From assembly GCA_033296885.1 (NCBI GenBank), contig MU863931.1:1-64000 (forward strand): 64,000 nucleotides of DNA. The letters run 5' to 3'. This stretch comes from Triangularia verruculosa. Taxonomy: Eukaryota > Ascomycota > Sordariomycetes > Sordariales > Podosporaceae. Positions 29,507 through 40,489 of this stretch are shown piece after piece. The notes under the pieces are model-generated. The model saw only the letters and a program-made list of their open reading frames with translations. It did not search any database and was not told where the DNA came from. The position numbers and the translations under genes are program-made. Each line of letters begins with the position of its first letter. Within the stretch, counting starts at the first letter, position 1.

Positions 29507-32500
29507 TCAATCACGTCCAGTGTCGACAAGACGGCTGTCCGAGGAATCATACCCGCTGCTCAAATAATCACCAAACACCCTCTCTTCAATGTCCAGATCT
29601 TTCCACTGTTTGCCCGTGGTCTTCCTGGCCGCGCGGCGGAAGTACACACGCTTGGCATACTTCCACGCCTCGACACCGGCAAAGAACAGAGCCGCCGCGA
29701 CGAAGACAATGCCCCACTCCCAAGTGATGCCAACGTGCTTGAAAACCTTGGTGTTGAGCACGGGGATGTAGACAACGGGGAACAGCGTGACGAAGCCGCC
29801 CACGATGGCCCAGAAGAGGAACTGGTTTCTCCAGACGTCGTGGAACCACTGGGTGAAGTACTTCTTGCTGCCAGGCTGCATGTGGAAGAAGGAGCGGCGC
29901 ATGTCGACCAGTTCCCAGGCCAAGAAGAGGGCGAACCAGGTGAGGCAGGCAAACGTGGTGGCACGCGCCCTGAAGACGGTCTCGCAAGACTCCGAGTAGT
30001 TTTCGTTGCACTGCTGGCCCAAGCTGCCGTCGCCCCAGGCATACACCCTGAGCACGAAGGAAGCCAGGCACAGGGCGGCGATCCAGAGACCGTACACAAC
30101 CATATCAATGCAAAATTCGAGGGTGAAAATGCCCGTCTTGAGACTCTGGGGAGGGCGGCGCATGATATCGGGAACGGCGCGCTCGAAGCCAAGACCCATG
30201 TCGGGAAGACCGGAAGTGACCATGATAATCCAGACGATTTCGACGGGCGCAAGAGGGAAAACAGACAGACCAGACTGATCCTTGAATGCGAGACCAATCA
30301 GGAGGGTACCGGCCTGGGCAATGTTCTCAGCAAGCACGTGAAGCACAAACTTCTGGATGTTGTCAAAGATACGGCGGCCCTCCTCGATAGCGGCGACAAT
30401 CGAGGCAAAGTTATCGTCGGTCAGCACAATATCGGAAGCATCCTTGGCAACATCGGACCCAGACTCGCCCATGGCGATACCAACATCGGCGCGCTTGAGG
30501 GAGGGAGAATCGTTGACACCATCACCAGTCTACAAATCAGTCAGCAACCGTCGCGCACTACAGAAGGGTCGGAAATAGAGACGTACCATGGCGCAGAACC
30601 TGTTGCGACGGTGCAAGGCATCGATCATGCGAACCTTGGTGCTGGGGGCGCAACGAGCAATAACCAGGGGAAGCACGGGGAGCTTGTCAACCTCATCGTC
30701 ACTCAAAGCATCAAACTGGGAGGCGGTCATCACCATGCAGGCGGCCACGTCGGCACTAACCCGCTCCATTCTCTTGGGCAGGATACCAACTTCGATGGCG
30801 ATAGCCTTGGCCGTCTCGGGATGGTCGCCGGTAAGCATGTGCACCGCAATACCAGCCTGGTGGCACTCGCGGACAGCAGGGGCAGATTCAGGGCGGGGAG
30901 GATCATAGAGACCAATGAGACCACGGAAGGTAAGATTCTGTTCGACCTGGTCACGGGGAGTGTCCTCGGTGAACTCGGCGCCGGCAGGTAGCTTTCTTCC
31001 GGCAAGGGCCAGCACACGCAGGCCCAAGGAGGCAAATGTTTCCATGTTGCGCAGAATCTGCTGGCGGAACTCGTCGGTCATTTCCACCTCGGAGTTCTCA
31101 CCATCGGCCGCATCGGTATCGCAGTACCGGGTGCAAACACCAATGACCCGTTCGACGGCGCCCTTGGTGAAAGCATAGTGCTCGGCGGTGGTGGTGTTCT
31201 CCATGATGACACTCATGCGCTTGACATCACTGTCAAAGGGGAACTCGGCCACTTCCTTCCACTCGGGCCTGTCACCGCCCATGACATCGAGCCTGTTTCT
31301 ACCAAAGCGGCTGGCAAACACCTGAATGGCAATCTCGGTAGGATCACCGCGAGCGTACCAGTCACCGTCCTTCTCAAAGACGGTGGCGAGGTTGGCAAGC
31401 GAGGCGACGGTAAGGAACTCGTGAAGACGAGCCTTGCTGTCGGCGAGGAGCTGCTGGACTTGCGAGATGGGACCCTTGGAGCTGGAGAGCTCGTCGTCCT
31501 TTTCAGACTGGGAGCGGAAGTTGATCTCATGGGGCTGCTTCTTGGCGAAGCGAATATCGCCCTGGGTGGGGTTGAAGGGCTGGCTGGAGGTAAGTTCGAC
31601 AGTGTAGGTGCCCATACCAGGAATCCAGGCTCCACGCGCCACCATCTTGCCCTGGGTAAGGGTGCCAGTCTTGTCACTGCAGATATCCGTGACGGCACCG
31701 AGCGCCTCGAGAGCCTTGAGATTGCGGACGATAACGTTGCGCGCAACCATGCGCTTGGTACCGGCGGCCATGGTAATGGTCAAGACGACAACCAGGGAGG
31801 CAGGAATCATGGAAAGACCAGTGGCAACGGCGTAGATGATGACCTCTTTCGGGGTGCGCATCTCGTTGGCACCAAGGACGATGATGGCGCAAACAACGGC
31901 GATACCGAACAGGATCATGGCCAGCTTGCTGAGCTTTCGCTGCAGCGGGGTGCCAACATTGACACCAAGGAAACGACCAATGGCGTCGCCGAGAGTGAGA
32001 GTGTAGGCTTCGAGATAGCGGTGGGGACCGGCCTTGCCGTTCTCCTTGCGCTTCACGGGGCGGACACGGGAGTCCTTCTTGTTGAGGGCAGAGGCGATGG
32101 CGCCGATCTCGGTGAAGGTGCCGGTGGCAAAGACAATGCCCTTGGCACGGCCCTTGGTCACAGTCGAACTGCTGTAGGCAACATTGAGCCGGTCACCCGG
32201 GCCGGTGTTGTCGTCAAAAACATCGTCGACACGCTTGCGTACGGGGAGGGATTCGCCAGTAAGAAGGGCCTCGTCGGTTTCGAAATTCTTGGCTTCGATC
32301 AAGCTTTGGGGTTTGTGTCAGCATGTGACTTGCAAGTGTTTGCGTGGGGGAGCGTGTGGGTATTACCGAATATCGGCTGGGATGGTGTCACCCATCTTGA
32401 CCTCAACCAAATCGCCGGGAACAAGTTCGCCAGAGGGGACAACGGTGGCCTCGCTTCCGCGGATGACGGTAGCGGTGGGCGAGGACAGCGAACGAAGGGA

Positions 32501-32942
32501 GTCCATTGTCTTCTCGGCAGAGTACTCCTGGAAGAAACCGACAACAACGTTGAGAAGAATGACGAAAGCCACGACGGCGCCCTCAATGTGGGAGCCGATA
32601 CCGAAGCTGACGGCCATGGCCAGAATAAGAACCTGCAATTCGTGAGCACGCCAGCTTGATCTCTTTGTTTTGGTGTGAGCCTACCATGGTCATTGCATTG
32701 GCAACCTGGGCGATGATGATCTTGAGAGGCTGAACGCCCTCATCCTCACCAAGCTCGTTGCGTCCATGGCTCTTGATGCGGCTCTGGGCTTCGGTGGTGG
32801 TCAATCCGGAGAGGATGTCGGCGTTCAGTTCGTGTGCGACCTGTTGATGGGAGAGGGCATGGGCCGGGCGGCTCAATGGTTTGTTGGACTGGCCCGAGAC
32901 ATGGCCACCCGAAGCTTTTTCGGGGTCCGCAGGCTGCGACAT
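29507..32942 (-). CDS. ENA1: ENA-type (P-type IID) Na+/K+ efflux ATPase
   Basis: Four exons (32685-32942, 32367-32632, 30587-32303, 29507-30529; introns of 52, 63 and 57 bp) encode 1087 residues. A plasma-membrane pump that exports Na+ or K+, important at high salt and alkaline pH. Visible features are the N-terminal cation ATPase region (HALSHQQVAHELNADILSGL), TGES (190-193), MIPASL in helix 4 (about 340-345), the phosphorylated D385 in SDKTGTLTQGKMV, TGDGVNDSP (748-756) and a ten-helix C-terminal half. The block after DKTG (GAWIPGMGTYTVELTSSQPFNP) is typical of the IID/ENA group rather than SERCA or PMR1. It has an unusually long upstream region (1.7 kb) with several GCCAAG motifs. Which ENA paralogue it is cannot be told. 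Confidence 0.92.
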
Positions 32943-33274
32943 GGTCTGGGGTGGGTGTGTCTGACCAGACCTCGGGGAGCTGTGTTGGAGGGTCGATGTT
33001 GGGACGGAATGTGTCAGAGGCCGGTGCACCAAATGCTATTATGGTGTTGGGGATGGCAGAAACGGAGGTTCGCCAGGCGGGAGGGTGACCATGACGTGTT
33101 ATAAGACCCGGACGGCCGGGATCCTGATCTCTTCACCGAAGCCCAACTCCATCCCCCAACGCCTCCACGAACCGGACGGAGGCAAAGGCAAGATAGCCAC
33201 TAGGGTTCCTGGCAGAGGCACCCTTGCGTGTGGGTTCCGTCCACGGACGGAAGGTCCATCCTCGATGTGCAGCC

Positions 33275-34144
33275 CTTGGCAGCTCGGCGGGGCTTGGCGT
33301 TGGTGGGGACCGTCGGTGATGAACTTGTCGGAACTTGTCGAGTTTCGTCACTGGCGAGGTTCTAGACGCGATGTTTGTTCGACAGACAGCAGGTCAGTTT
33401 GCTTTTCGAACGCTGCCATGATGAGAGCGCGTCATGCCTGCTCTCGACGAAGGCAGCACGGCAGGAATTGGAAGTCTGCGAGGGGAGGGGGGCGATCAAT
33501 GTCGTCATGTCACCATGGAGGTTCTGCAGGCGGACAGAGACGGGGTGACGGGCAGGGCGATGGTCGCGTGCTGGGCAGCGGGAGGCGCTGCGAACAAAGA
33601 AAAGCCAAGATCTCGGGTGGAAGGCTTGGGCTCGGCGCTGGCTCAGAGCCAAAGAGCTTCACACGTGCCTGTCTTGTAAACTTCTCTTTTTTTTCTTTCT
33701 AGCCTTGACTGCTGTGGGGGCGGCGTGGCAGTTGGCGGGGATAAGAGATGCCAAGACATGATAAGAATTCCGAAGCTGCCCGCTAGTCCCATCCTTAACC
33801 CGACCTCAGCTCAGCTCGGCCAGGGATGCTGGACGACACAGTTCTGAAATCCGGGGTTGCGGGAACACGTGCATGCAGCTTGACCACCGGATGGCATAAG
33901 ATGGAGGCATAGGATGGAGCCTCAGCGTCCAAGCAACCCGAGGCCCCGTTTTTACCTGCGGGAATGGGCAGGTGTTGTTTTTGTTCCTGACACTGCCTTC
34001 CTGCCACGGCAAGTCAGACATCGAAGACCCCGCTCCCAAAACCCTTGTTTTTCTCTTCAATGGCACTCCTGAAACCTGCGCGTGCCTCCATACCGCATTC
34101 GGACTCGGTCTCTCTCCCTCTCAATTGACTTTGACTAAGCCAAG
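33275..34144. promoter_or_regulatory. Cluster of five PacC-type GCCAAG motifs upstream of ENA1
   Basis: GCCAAG or its complement CTTGGC occurs at 33275-33280, 33293-33298, 33604-33609, 33750-33755 and 34139-34144, all upstream of the ATPase start at 32942. PacC/Rim101 binds GCCARG and activates ENA genes at alkaline pH in other fungi. The region 32943-34645 otherwise holds no recognisable gene. Function here is inferred. Confidence 0.4.
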
Positions 34145-34645
34145 CCGGCATCTGTCATCTGCCATCCCTCCTATCATGTCAGTCAAACTTTGATAGTGAC
34201 AGGTCAACTGAGAATCAAGAACAGATCAGATCATTCTTCAGAAAAAGCAGCCACAGCCTGATAACTAGTGCCGGACAAGCACGGAGTACACCAGCGAATG
34301 CAGCCAGAGACACCGGCACATGGCAGATGGATTGGCAGACAGGGCCCTTTCCGGACAAGCCGAGGGAAGTGCTTGATTCTGGGAACCATGTATCTTTCTC
34401 CACTGCCGCGCTTTCTATTGGAAATGCTCAATTGGGTCAACTCGAGATTGCTGTGTGCACCATCCATCCCAAGATCTGCGTGTAACACGGATAGATCGGC
34501 TGCGGTGCGACGCGGGATTTAGGTAATGAAGGTGGGCAATGGCCAGATGACCCGCTTTCCCGCTCTTCGAGGCAAGAAAAATTAACAAAAAAAGAAAAAA
34601 GAATAGCCCAGATGATGGGACAACTTTCTGTCCTGTGATACTGAT

Positions 34646-34716
34646 GCGGCCATCGGGAATCGAACCCGACTCTAATGCTTGGAAGGCATTAATGCTAACC
34701 ACTACACCATGGCCGC
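34646..34716 (-). tRNA. tRNA-Gly (anticodon TCC)
   Basis: 71 nt, read on the minus strand. Acceptor GCGGCCA pairs with TGGCCGC. The anticodon stem-loop is AATGC-CTTCCAA-GCATT with anticodon TCC, and the T-arm is CGGGTTCGATTCCCG. No intron. On the plus strand it appears as the inverse CGGGAATCGAACCCG. It lies 130 bp from, and on the opposite strand to, tRNA-Ile. Confidence 0.93.
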
Positions 34717-34838
34717 TTATGACTTGTTGGGGAGTTGGGCGGATTTTGTTGCCGTGTCAGATCCTGAGAACAGCGGAAGATTTCCCATATTGATCTTGGT
34801 ATAACCAAGATCCGAAATCAGTATCATCTAATCATTCA

Positions 34839-34931
34839 GCCCGATTAGCTCAGCTGGTTAGAGCGTCGTACTAATACTGGAAACAGTACTAAGTCATGCG
34901 AAGGTCAACAGTTCAATCCTGTTATTGGGCA
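34839..34931 (+). tRNA. tRNA-Ile (anticodon AAT) with intron
   Basis: Acceptor GCCCGAT pairs with ATTGGGC (with wobble), D-arm TAGCTCAGCTGGTTAGAGC, anticodon stem TCGTA/TGCGA with loop CTAATA..A, and T-arm AACAGTTCAATCCTGTT. A 19-nt intron (34877-34895) interrupts the loop after position 37. A T-run follows at 34935-34939. The A34 becomes inosine in eukaryotes. Confidence 0.9.
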
Positions 34932-35057
34932 CTCATTTTTGGTCTCTTTTTGCCTGCTTCTAATTAATATTTTTCCAGTATCATGGTACCTATGGTACCT
35001 ATTCAAACTCCCATTGCTTTGTCCCCTATCTCCCCATCACATGGTCCGTTGTGATTC

Positions 35058-36368
35058 TTAAGAGCGCTTCCTCTTTTGCCCCCCAATACTCCGCAGCTTA
35101 ACCAGTGTCATTGCAACCACGAACCACTGCATATCCATCATGTCAGCCCAGGCATTCAGTCATGAATTGGAAAACGCATGGAAGTCAAGACTTACAGTAA
35201 TAGCAACCCCAACTCCAGCAGCAATACTAACCAACTTGTCCACCGTCTCCAGCACCGTCCCCTCCCGCCTGAGCCCCTCCCCCCTCGTCATCATCACCTT
35301 CGCAGCATGCGGCCACCTCGGCGCCGACAGCGGACCAAGATCAATCGGCCCAAAGTCCCCCAGCCCGACATCAAGCCCATACCCCCCCGGAAGGAACCCC
35401 CCTCCGGCGTTGTACCCGAAAAAGTCCTTGTACACCTCCAGCACGAAATACAACCACTGCAGCATGGTACCCACTTGAACGACCGCCTTCCATCCAGCCG
35501 TCACCGGGTCGGCGATTGATGTCTGGGAGGACACCAGGGATAACACGATCCCTGAGAGGAGGAGATGAACAGCGGGGAACAAGAGAGTTACAAACGAGGT
35601 TACCGGGTACGATTTCAGCAGGGCGTAGAGCAACGTGGCGAGAAGGATGAGTGTTCCGTTGAACAAAAGGTAAGAGGGGAGTGGGGAGGAGGCTTCGTTG
35701 TCGTAGTTTGGGCTGCTGGCGGTGGTGGTGCTAGTGGTTGTGACCATGGGTGGGTTACCGGGGGGAACGTCAGGGGAGGTGGGTGGGGTTGTGAAGGAGT
35801 AGGGGTCGTCTTGGGGGCTGTCAATGCCGTAGTCTTCTCCGTCTTCTTCATCGCCGTTGTCTTGAAACTGGTAGGTGTCCTGGGGGTTTTCATCGTATAG
35901 ATCATCGCCCTGGGGGTTGAAGGGTTGGTAATCATTGCCGTCATCGTCGTCGTCGTCGTCGACTTCTACGATCCGGGGGAGGTGGAATATGGGGGAAATG
36001 AAGGGCTTTGGAGCTTGTGTATCCTCGTCGCTGGTGGTGCTGGCGATGGGTTCAGGTTGAGGCTCGTTGGGGGTGTTCTTGCTATCGTCTTCTGGGGCTT
36101 GGGCGGCGCTTTGACTTAGGGTCTCTTCGACCTCAGGCTTTGGCTCACCCTTGGCCTCGGGTTTCTGCTCGGCGTTGGCTTCAGATTTCTTCTGATCATC
36201 CTCAAATTTCACCCGCGCGCCCTTGGAATTTGTCGATCCTCCTGATGAGCGACGACGTTGGGTCGGACTGGTGGTTGTCGGACTGGTGGTTGTCGGACTG
36301 GTGGTTGTCGGACTGGAGGGGACTGGGATCCCAGAGGGTTTTCCCTTTGCTTTTGGTGCTGAACTCAT
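35058..36368 (-). CDS. Acidic low-complexity membrane protein of unknown function
   Basis: Two exons, 35196-36368 and 35058-35126 (70-bp intron, GTAAGT donor, ATGCAG acceptor), give 413 residues. Splicing replaces a short shadow end with WFVVAMTLVKLRSIGGQ and a basic tail. Residues 1-225 are disordered: an SPTTT repeat coded by a 15-bp unit (36262-36316), Lys/Glu-rich stretches, DDDDDDD, and Pro/Thr-rich segments. Two hydrophobic hairpins follow: YLLFNGTLILLATLLYALL and SFVTLLFPAVHLLLSGIVLSL. A third segment is WLYFVLEVYKDFFGYNAGGG and a fourth spans the splice junction (LVSIAAGVGVAIT). I do not recognise the family. It is probably an endomembrane protein with a long cytosolic acidic N-terminus. 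Confidence 0.7.
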
Positions 36369-36929
36369 AATGGTACCTTAGGTATCTTGACAGAGCAAAT
36401 GGCTTGTGACGATGTGGCAATTCAGATCATGAACTGTTTACAGTTGGTGTTTGAAGCGAATCAAGGGGGCGTCTGCGATTTTAAGAAGAGGTCCAGCAAC
36501 TTGGATCCGGATGCGGCATGAGAGCTTGGTGTTGACATGGATTGCGAACAAAGAGGTGCCGACCATTGCGGATGTTGATGACGTGAACACAGATTGAGGC
36601 GCTGTCACCAATCAAAACTGTGGGCAAGGGGAGAAACGCATCGTATCACTTGCTTTGTTCGATCAGGTATTACGAGGAGAAGGTTTATTAGAGTGGGAAA
36701 TGTGGTATGAATACCTACCTACCTACCTAGATAATTTGCATTTTGGGGAATCGCATTATGGCATTGTTCATGGTTCTTTGTTCGATATGGAAGTATGTCA
36801 GTTTGATTCACTTGAACATTGTAAATATGGGAAATGATTGATGAGAAATGCGTCTGATTATTACTTTGTACTTACCTGTTGAAAACACCAAGGATCACTT
36901 GAAGCCAACGCCGTATCATCGCAGTACTT
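36369..36929. other. Intergenic region
   Basis: 561 bp with ATACCTACCTACCTACCTAG at 36711-36730. A 60-codon plus-strand frame at 36655 has no coding character that I trust. Nothing else is seen. Confidence 0.4.
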
Positions 36930-37892
36930 TCACGCAGGGCCAAACACAGTGAGATTCCTCACTTGGATTGGCCTTACCGCGCGACCTTCGCGAGCCATGC
37001 CCTGAGCAGAAAGACTTACAAAATTCCGTACAGTGCTATGAAACAGCTGGTACAGCAGATCCCTGGCCTCATTTCCCTCGACACATGCACCAATATTGCT
37101 CGTGTTGGCCAATACTGAATCACCCACCTTGATCGGCCTCTTAACCTCTGCCAAGAGACGGCCCCCAGGACAAGCCCATGGACCAGCCATGATACGATTG
37201 TTTTTCTTCATGGCCTCAAACTCATGGTGAAAAAGCGGGCAGTCCATATCGACGAGGTAGATCGTTTGAAGGTTCGGGCACGCATCTCCAGTCCAAAGCC
37301 AATTAATTTGACGGCAGACCGCCCCATCGTCCATCTCAGACTTCCAATAGATGGCCACTGAGGTGGCACTAGCGAGGCTTCCAGTGGCGGGCAAGTCGTT
37401 GACAACAAGAGGGAACTGCTGCTGCCACTTCCCGACACTGCCGACAGTCTCAAAAGAGAGCGGAATTGAGGGATAAGACACCCGAGGCCGGTCAAAGATA
37501 CCAGCGTGAATGGGAGATATGACTAGCATGTCTTCAGCAGCATCAAACAGAGGAAACAAGCTATTGACCCCGCATCTGATGTCTTTCTTGTAGAGTCGCA
37601 CTAGAGACTTGTTAGCATCGTAGCAGGAGCTCGCAACGGATGGCAAACGGGACCAGGACGCCGTGAAGCTCAACGGTGATGGGTGAAGACTTACAAGAGA
37701 TTCACCAAAACGATGAAGATCGGTAACGGGTTGGCGGTCGGTGTAACGGTTGACGATCCGTCTGACTTGGCTGAGGGGATGATGACCCGAGTTCATGGTG
37801 AGGAAGTGAGCGTTGGGGCCGGACAAGGCCAGCTCCCAGATCATCCATTGGATCTCAGCTGGTAGACGTGAGAATTGGGGGAATGAAGCCAT
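36930..37892 (-). CDS. 2EXR-domain protein
   Basis: Protein of 320 residues from the ATG at 37892; the frame is open further upstream, but homology begins at FPQFSRLPAEIQWMIWELAL. That opening (F-x-x-F-x-x-L-P-x-E-I-x-x-x-I-W-x-x-A) defines the 2EXR domain, about 100 residues found in large numbers of fungal proteins of unknown role and related in layout to F-box proteins. Downstream segments such as RLPSVASSCYDANKSLVRLYK and INWLWTGDACPNLQTIYLVDMD are typical of the family. No membrane segments or signal peptide are seen. It shares a 1-kb divergent region with the transporter at 38930. Confidence 0.85.
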   Translation of the reverse strand: MASFPQFSRLPAEIQWMIWELALSGPNAHFLTMNSGHHPLSQVRRIVNRYTDRQPVTDLHRFGESLVSLHPSPLSFTASWSRLPSVASSCYDANKSLVRLYKKDIRCGVNSLFPLFDAAEDMLVISPIHAGIFDRPRVSYPSIPLSFETVGSVGKWQQQFPLVVNDLPATGSLASATSVAIYWKSEMDDGAVCRQINWLWTGDACPNLQTIYLVDMDCPLFHHEFEAMKKNNRIMAGPWACPGGRLLAEVKRPIKVGDSVLANTSNIGACVEGNEARDLLYQLFHSTVRNFVSLSAQGMAREGRAVRPIQVRNLTVFGPA

Positions 37893-38929
37893 TGTAATGA
37901 TGACTTCCGAAGTGATTGCCAAATCATGATGATAGGATACAGGGAAGGTTGTGCTTAAATATTCCATTAAAAGTGAGCTATGAGGGCGTTGTCGTTGGTG
38001 AACTCTTTGTTCATTGTGCTTTGGAGACGGGACAATAGCATTGTTACCCTGTAACGCCCGGTGTTTGTTCGGGAAGCACCATGAGATCCATTCATCGCCC
38101 TTGTGAACACTGATAATTCCTTCTGAGGAGAAGACCAACGTCGGCGAAATCGGACATTTTTTTGACTTATCAACAGGATCCACCACGATACGCCATGATC
38201 TAACCCGAATTCAACAAGCGTGGTCACTAGCTCCTCCGGGAATAACAGACAGCGAGGATGTGAGGTACTCCGGGCCGAGTACCAACATGACAAACCAGCC
38301 GACACAACGGGAAAAACTTGCAACCAGTTTGCAAAGCGTCAACCCCTTTTGGTACCTTACCTTTACTCAGACCCAGTGGAAATAAAAACCCTCCAAGGTT
38401 TATCATGAACATTGCGTCAGCTCAGCACGCGCTGACGATCGTGTAGATGAACTAATACGAGTGTACCGTCGTCGTTAATAAACTTCGTGCACATCCATGT
38501 ATCTCAGAATGCGGTCGGGTCTGCGGCAAACGATTAGACCCTATTCCCGGCCGGGGGACGCCGCCATTATGGAGCCAGCTTCTTCTTGCCGAGACGGCCC
38601 CACAGCGACCAAGGACTGAAAGTCGGTGACTGACGAAGTCGATGACTGATAATTAAAAGCTAAAAAGAAAAAAAAAAAGGGAACCGACTAAATCCCGACG
38701 CCCTTTTCACGACATTTTATCTCCAACCAGTTTTCCGTTGACACTCTGTTCCTAACTTGCAGCTTGTGTCACCTCCCAACCAAAACAATAAATAGGGGTT
38801 TAAGGGGTATTGGATTTCTCATCCCTCTCGAACCTGTTTAGCATCACCATCCTAGCAACAAGAGCCGGACGTTTGTGACCGGGGAACGGCACCCCGATCA
38901 TTCAAAGGACCCAATTGTGCACCAGGGCC
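37893..38929. other. Divergent promoter region
   Basis: 1037 bp between divergently transcribed genes. It includes an A-rich tract near 38655-38682 and a CT-rich leader before the MFS start. No gene, tRNA or repeat family recognised. Confidence 0.4.
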
Positions 38930-40489
38930 ATGGCGAAAGACGTCGAAAAGGGGTCACAGCCCCCAGTCGCTGTCAGAGAAAGAGACAACGATACAGATTC
39001 TTCATCACCATCACCGCACCCATCACCAATAGATCCAAGAAACGAGAAGACGGACAGTACCTCCACAACCGGCACCGACACCGACACCGACACCGACCAC
39101 GAAGATCATGACGACATCACTCACCCTCCACCACAAGCAGAGAGCATCATATCACGAACCATCAGCCGCGTCATGACCCGCCAAAGCACCAACTACGACC
39201 CCGGTCCTCCCCCAGACGGCGGCGTCAAAGCCTGGACAGCCGTGTTCTGCGCCCACCTCGTCATCACCAACACATGGGGCATCATCAACTCCTTCGGTGT
39301 CTTCCAGCCGTACTACACCACCGCCCTCTCCCGGCCACCCTCCGACATATCCTGGATCGGCTCGGTACAGATCTTCCTCCTCTTCTTCATCGGCGCCCTC
39401 ACCGGACGCCTCACAGACGCAGGTTTCTTCCGGCACATCTTCGCCCTGGGAACAGTCCTGCTTCTGCTCGGAACATTCACGGTCTCCGTTGCCACCACTT
39501 ACACCCAAGTGTTCCTCAGCCAGGGGATCTGCATGGGGCTGGGGATGGGATGTCTTTTTTGTCCTAGTATCTCCACCGTGAGCACGTATTTCAACAAGAG
39601 ACGAGCGATCGCGCTGGCAGTGGCGGCCTGTGGGAGTGCGACGGGTGGCTTGGTATTTCCCAGCATGGTGCGGGAGTTGCTGCCGAAGGTTGGGTTTGGG
39701 TGGACGATGAGAAGCATCGGGTTCATTCAGATCGTGACGCTGGGGGTGGGGTGTGTGTTTCTCAAGCCGAGGATCAAGCCGAGGAAGTCGGGGCCGTTGA
39801 TTGATCTGGCGGCGTGGCGGGAGGGGGAGTATGTGTTTTATGCGTTTGGCGCCTTCACGGTGAGTTTTTCTTCCGCGTGGAAAGAAAAAAGAAAGGTCAC
39901 AGGACTGACATCTTGGCAGTGTTTCATCGGGCTGTATTTTCCGTTTTATTATGTTGCGTCGTTTAGCAAAGATATTATCGGCCTCGAGTTCACTGACAGT
40001 CTCAATCTGCTGCTGGTGATGAACGGAGTGGGAATCATTGGGAGACTGGTGCCAAACGCGATTGCTGACCGAGTCGGGCCGCTCAAGGTCTTTGTTCCCG
40101 TGGCAGGGCTTTGCGGCGTTTGTGTCATCTGCTGGATGGCTGTCAAAGATGTAGGGGGGCTATACGCCTGGTCGTGTTTCTACGGCATGGTTGCCGGCGG
40201 TATCCAGAGCCTGTTCCCGGCCGGGCTGAGCAGTCTCAACACTGATGTGCGGAAAGCGGGTGTGAGGATCGGAATGGTGTTTACAACTGTCAGTTTCGCC
40301 ACATTGGCAGGCCCCCCCATCGCTGGAGCCATCATCACAGTCTGTAATGGGGACTATTGGGGGGCTCAGGTATTCGCTGGAGTAACACTACTCATTGGCA
40401 TGGGGCTCATCGCGACTTCTTTCGTCATCAAAAGCAGAAAGATGATGGCTGAGACAGGGGCAACATCGATGTGGAGTGTCAAGGTTTGA
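38930..40489 (+). CDS. MFS monocarboxylate-transporter-like protein (MCH family)
   Basis: Two exons, 38930-39859 and 39920-40489, give 499 residues. The 60-bp intron (GTGAGT donor, TTGGCAG acceptor) has no stop and is a multiple of three, so the unspliced frame stays open. After an 88-residue polar N-terminus with a TDTDTDTD run, the MCT signature PDGGVKAWTAVFCAHLVITNTWGIINSFGVFQPYY appears at about residue 95, followed by 12 helices (ISWIGSVQIFLLFFIGALTG, CMGLGMGCLFCPSISTVSTYF and so on). Yeast Mch proteins of this family transport riboflavin or uncharacterised acids, and filamentous fungi have dozens of copies. Plasma membrane location is likely; the substrate is unknown. It is not in a visible gene cluster. 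Confidence 0.9.
   Translation: MAKDVEKGSQPPVAVRERDNDTDSSSPSPHPSPIDPRNEKTDSTSTTGTDTDTDTDHEDHDDITHPPPQAESIISRTISRVMTRQSTNYDPGPPPDGGVKAWTAVFCAHLVITNTWGIINSFGVFQPYYTTALSRPPSDISWIGSVQIFLLFFIGALTGRLTDAGFFRHIFALGTVLLLLGTFTVSVATTYTQVFLSQGICMGLGMGCLFCPSISTVSTYFNKRRAIALAVAACGSATGGLVFPSMVRELLPKVGFGWTMRSIGFIQIVTLGVGCVFLKPRIKPRKSGPLIDLAAWREGEYVFYAFGAFTVSFSSAWKEKRKVTGLTSWQCFIGLYFPFYYVASFSKDIIGLEFTDSLNLLLVMNGVGIIGRLVPNAIADRVGPLKVFVPVAGLCGVCVICWMAVKDVGGLYAWSCFYGMVAGGIQSLFPAGLSSLNTDVRKAGVRIGMVFTTVSFATLAGPPIAGAIITVCNGDYWGAQVFAGVTLLIGMGLIATSFVIKSRKMMAETGATSMWSVKV

Noticed and set aside
29291..32659. Long plus-strand frames of 566 and 493 codons opposite the ENA-type ATPase
   Set aside because: They mirror the real gene on the minus strand, have shadow composition, and contain no domain.
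36655..36837. 60-codon frame upstream of the 2EXR gene
   Set aside because: Its body is translated TACC repeats; no splice partner or conserved motif seen.
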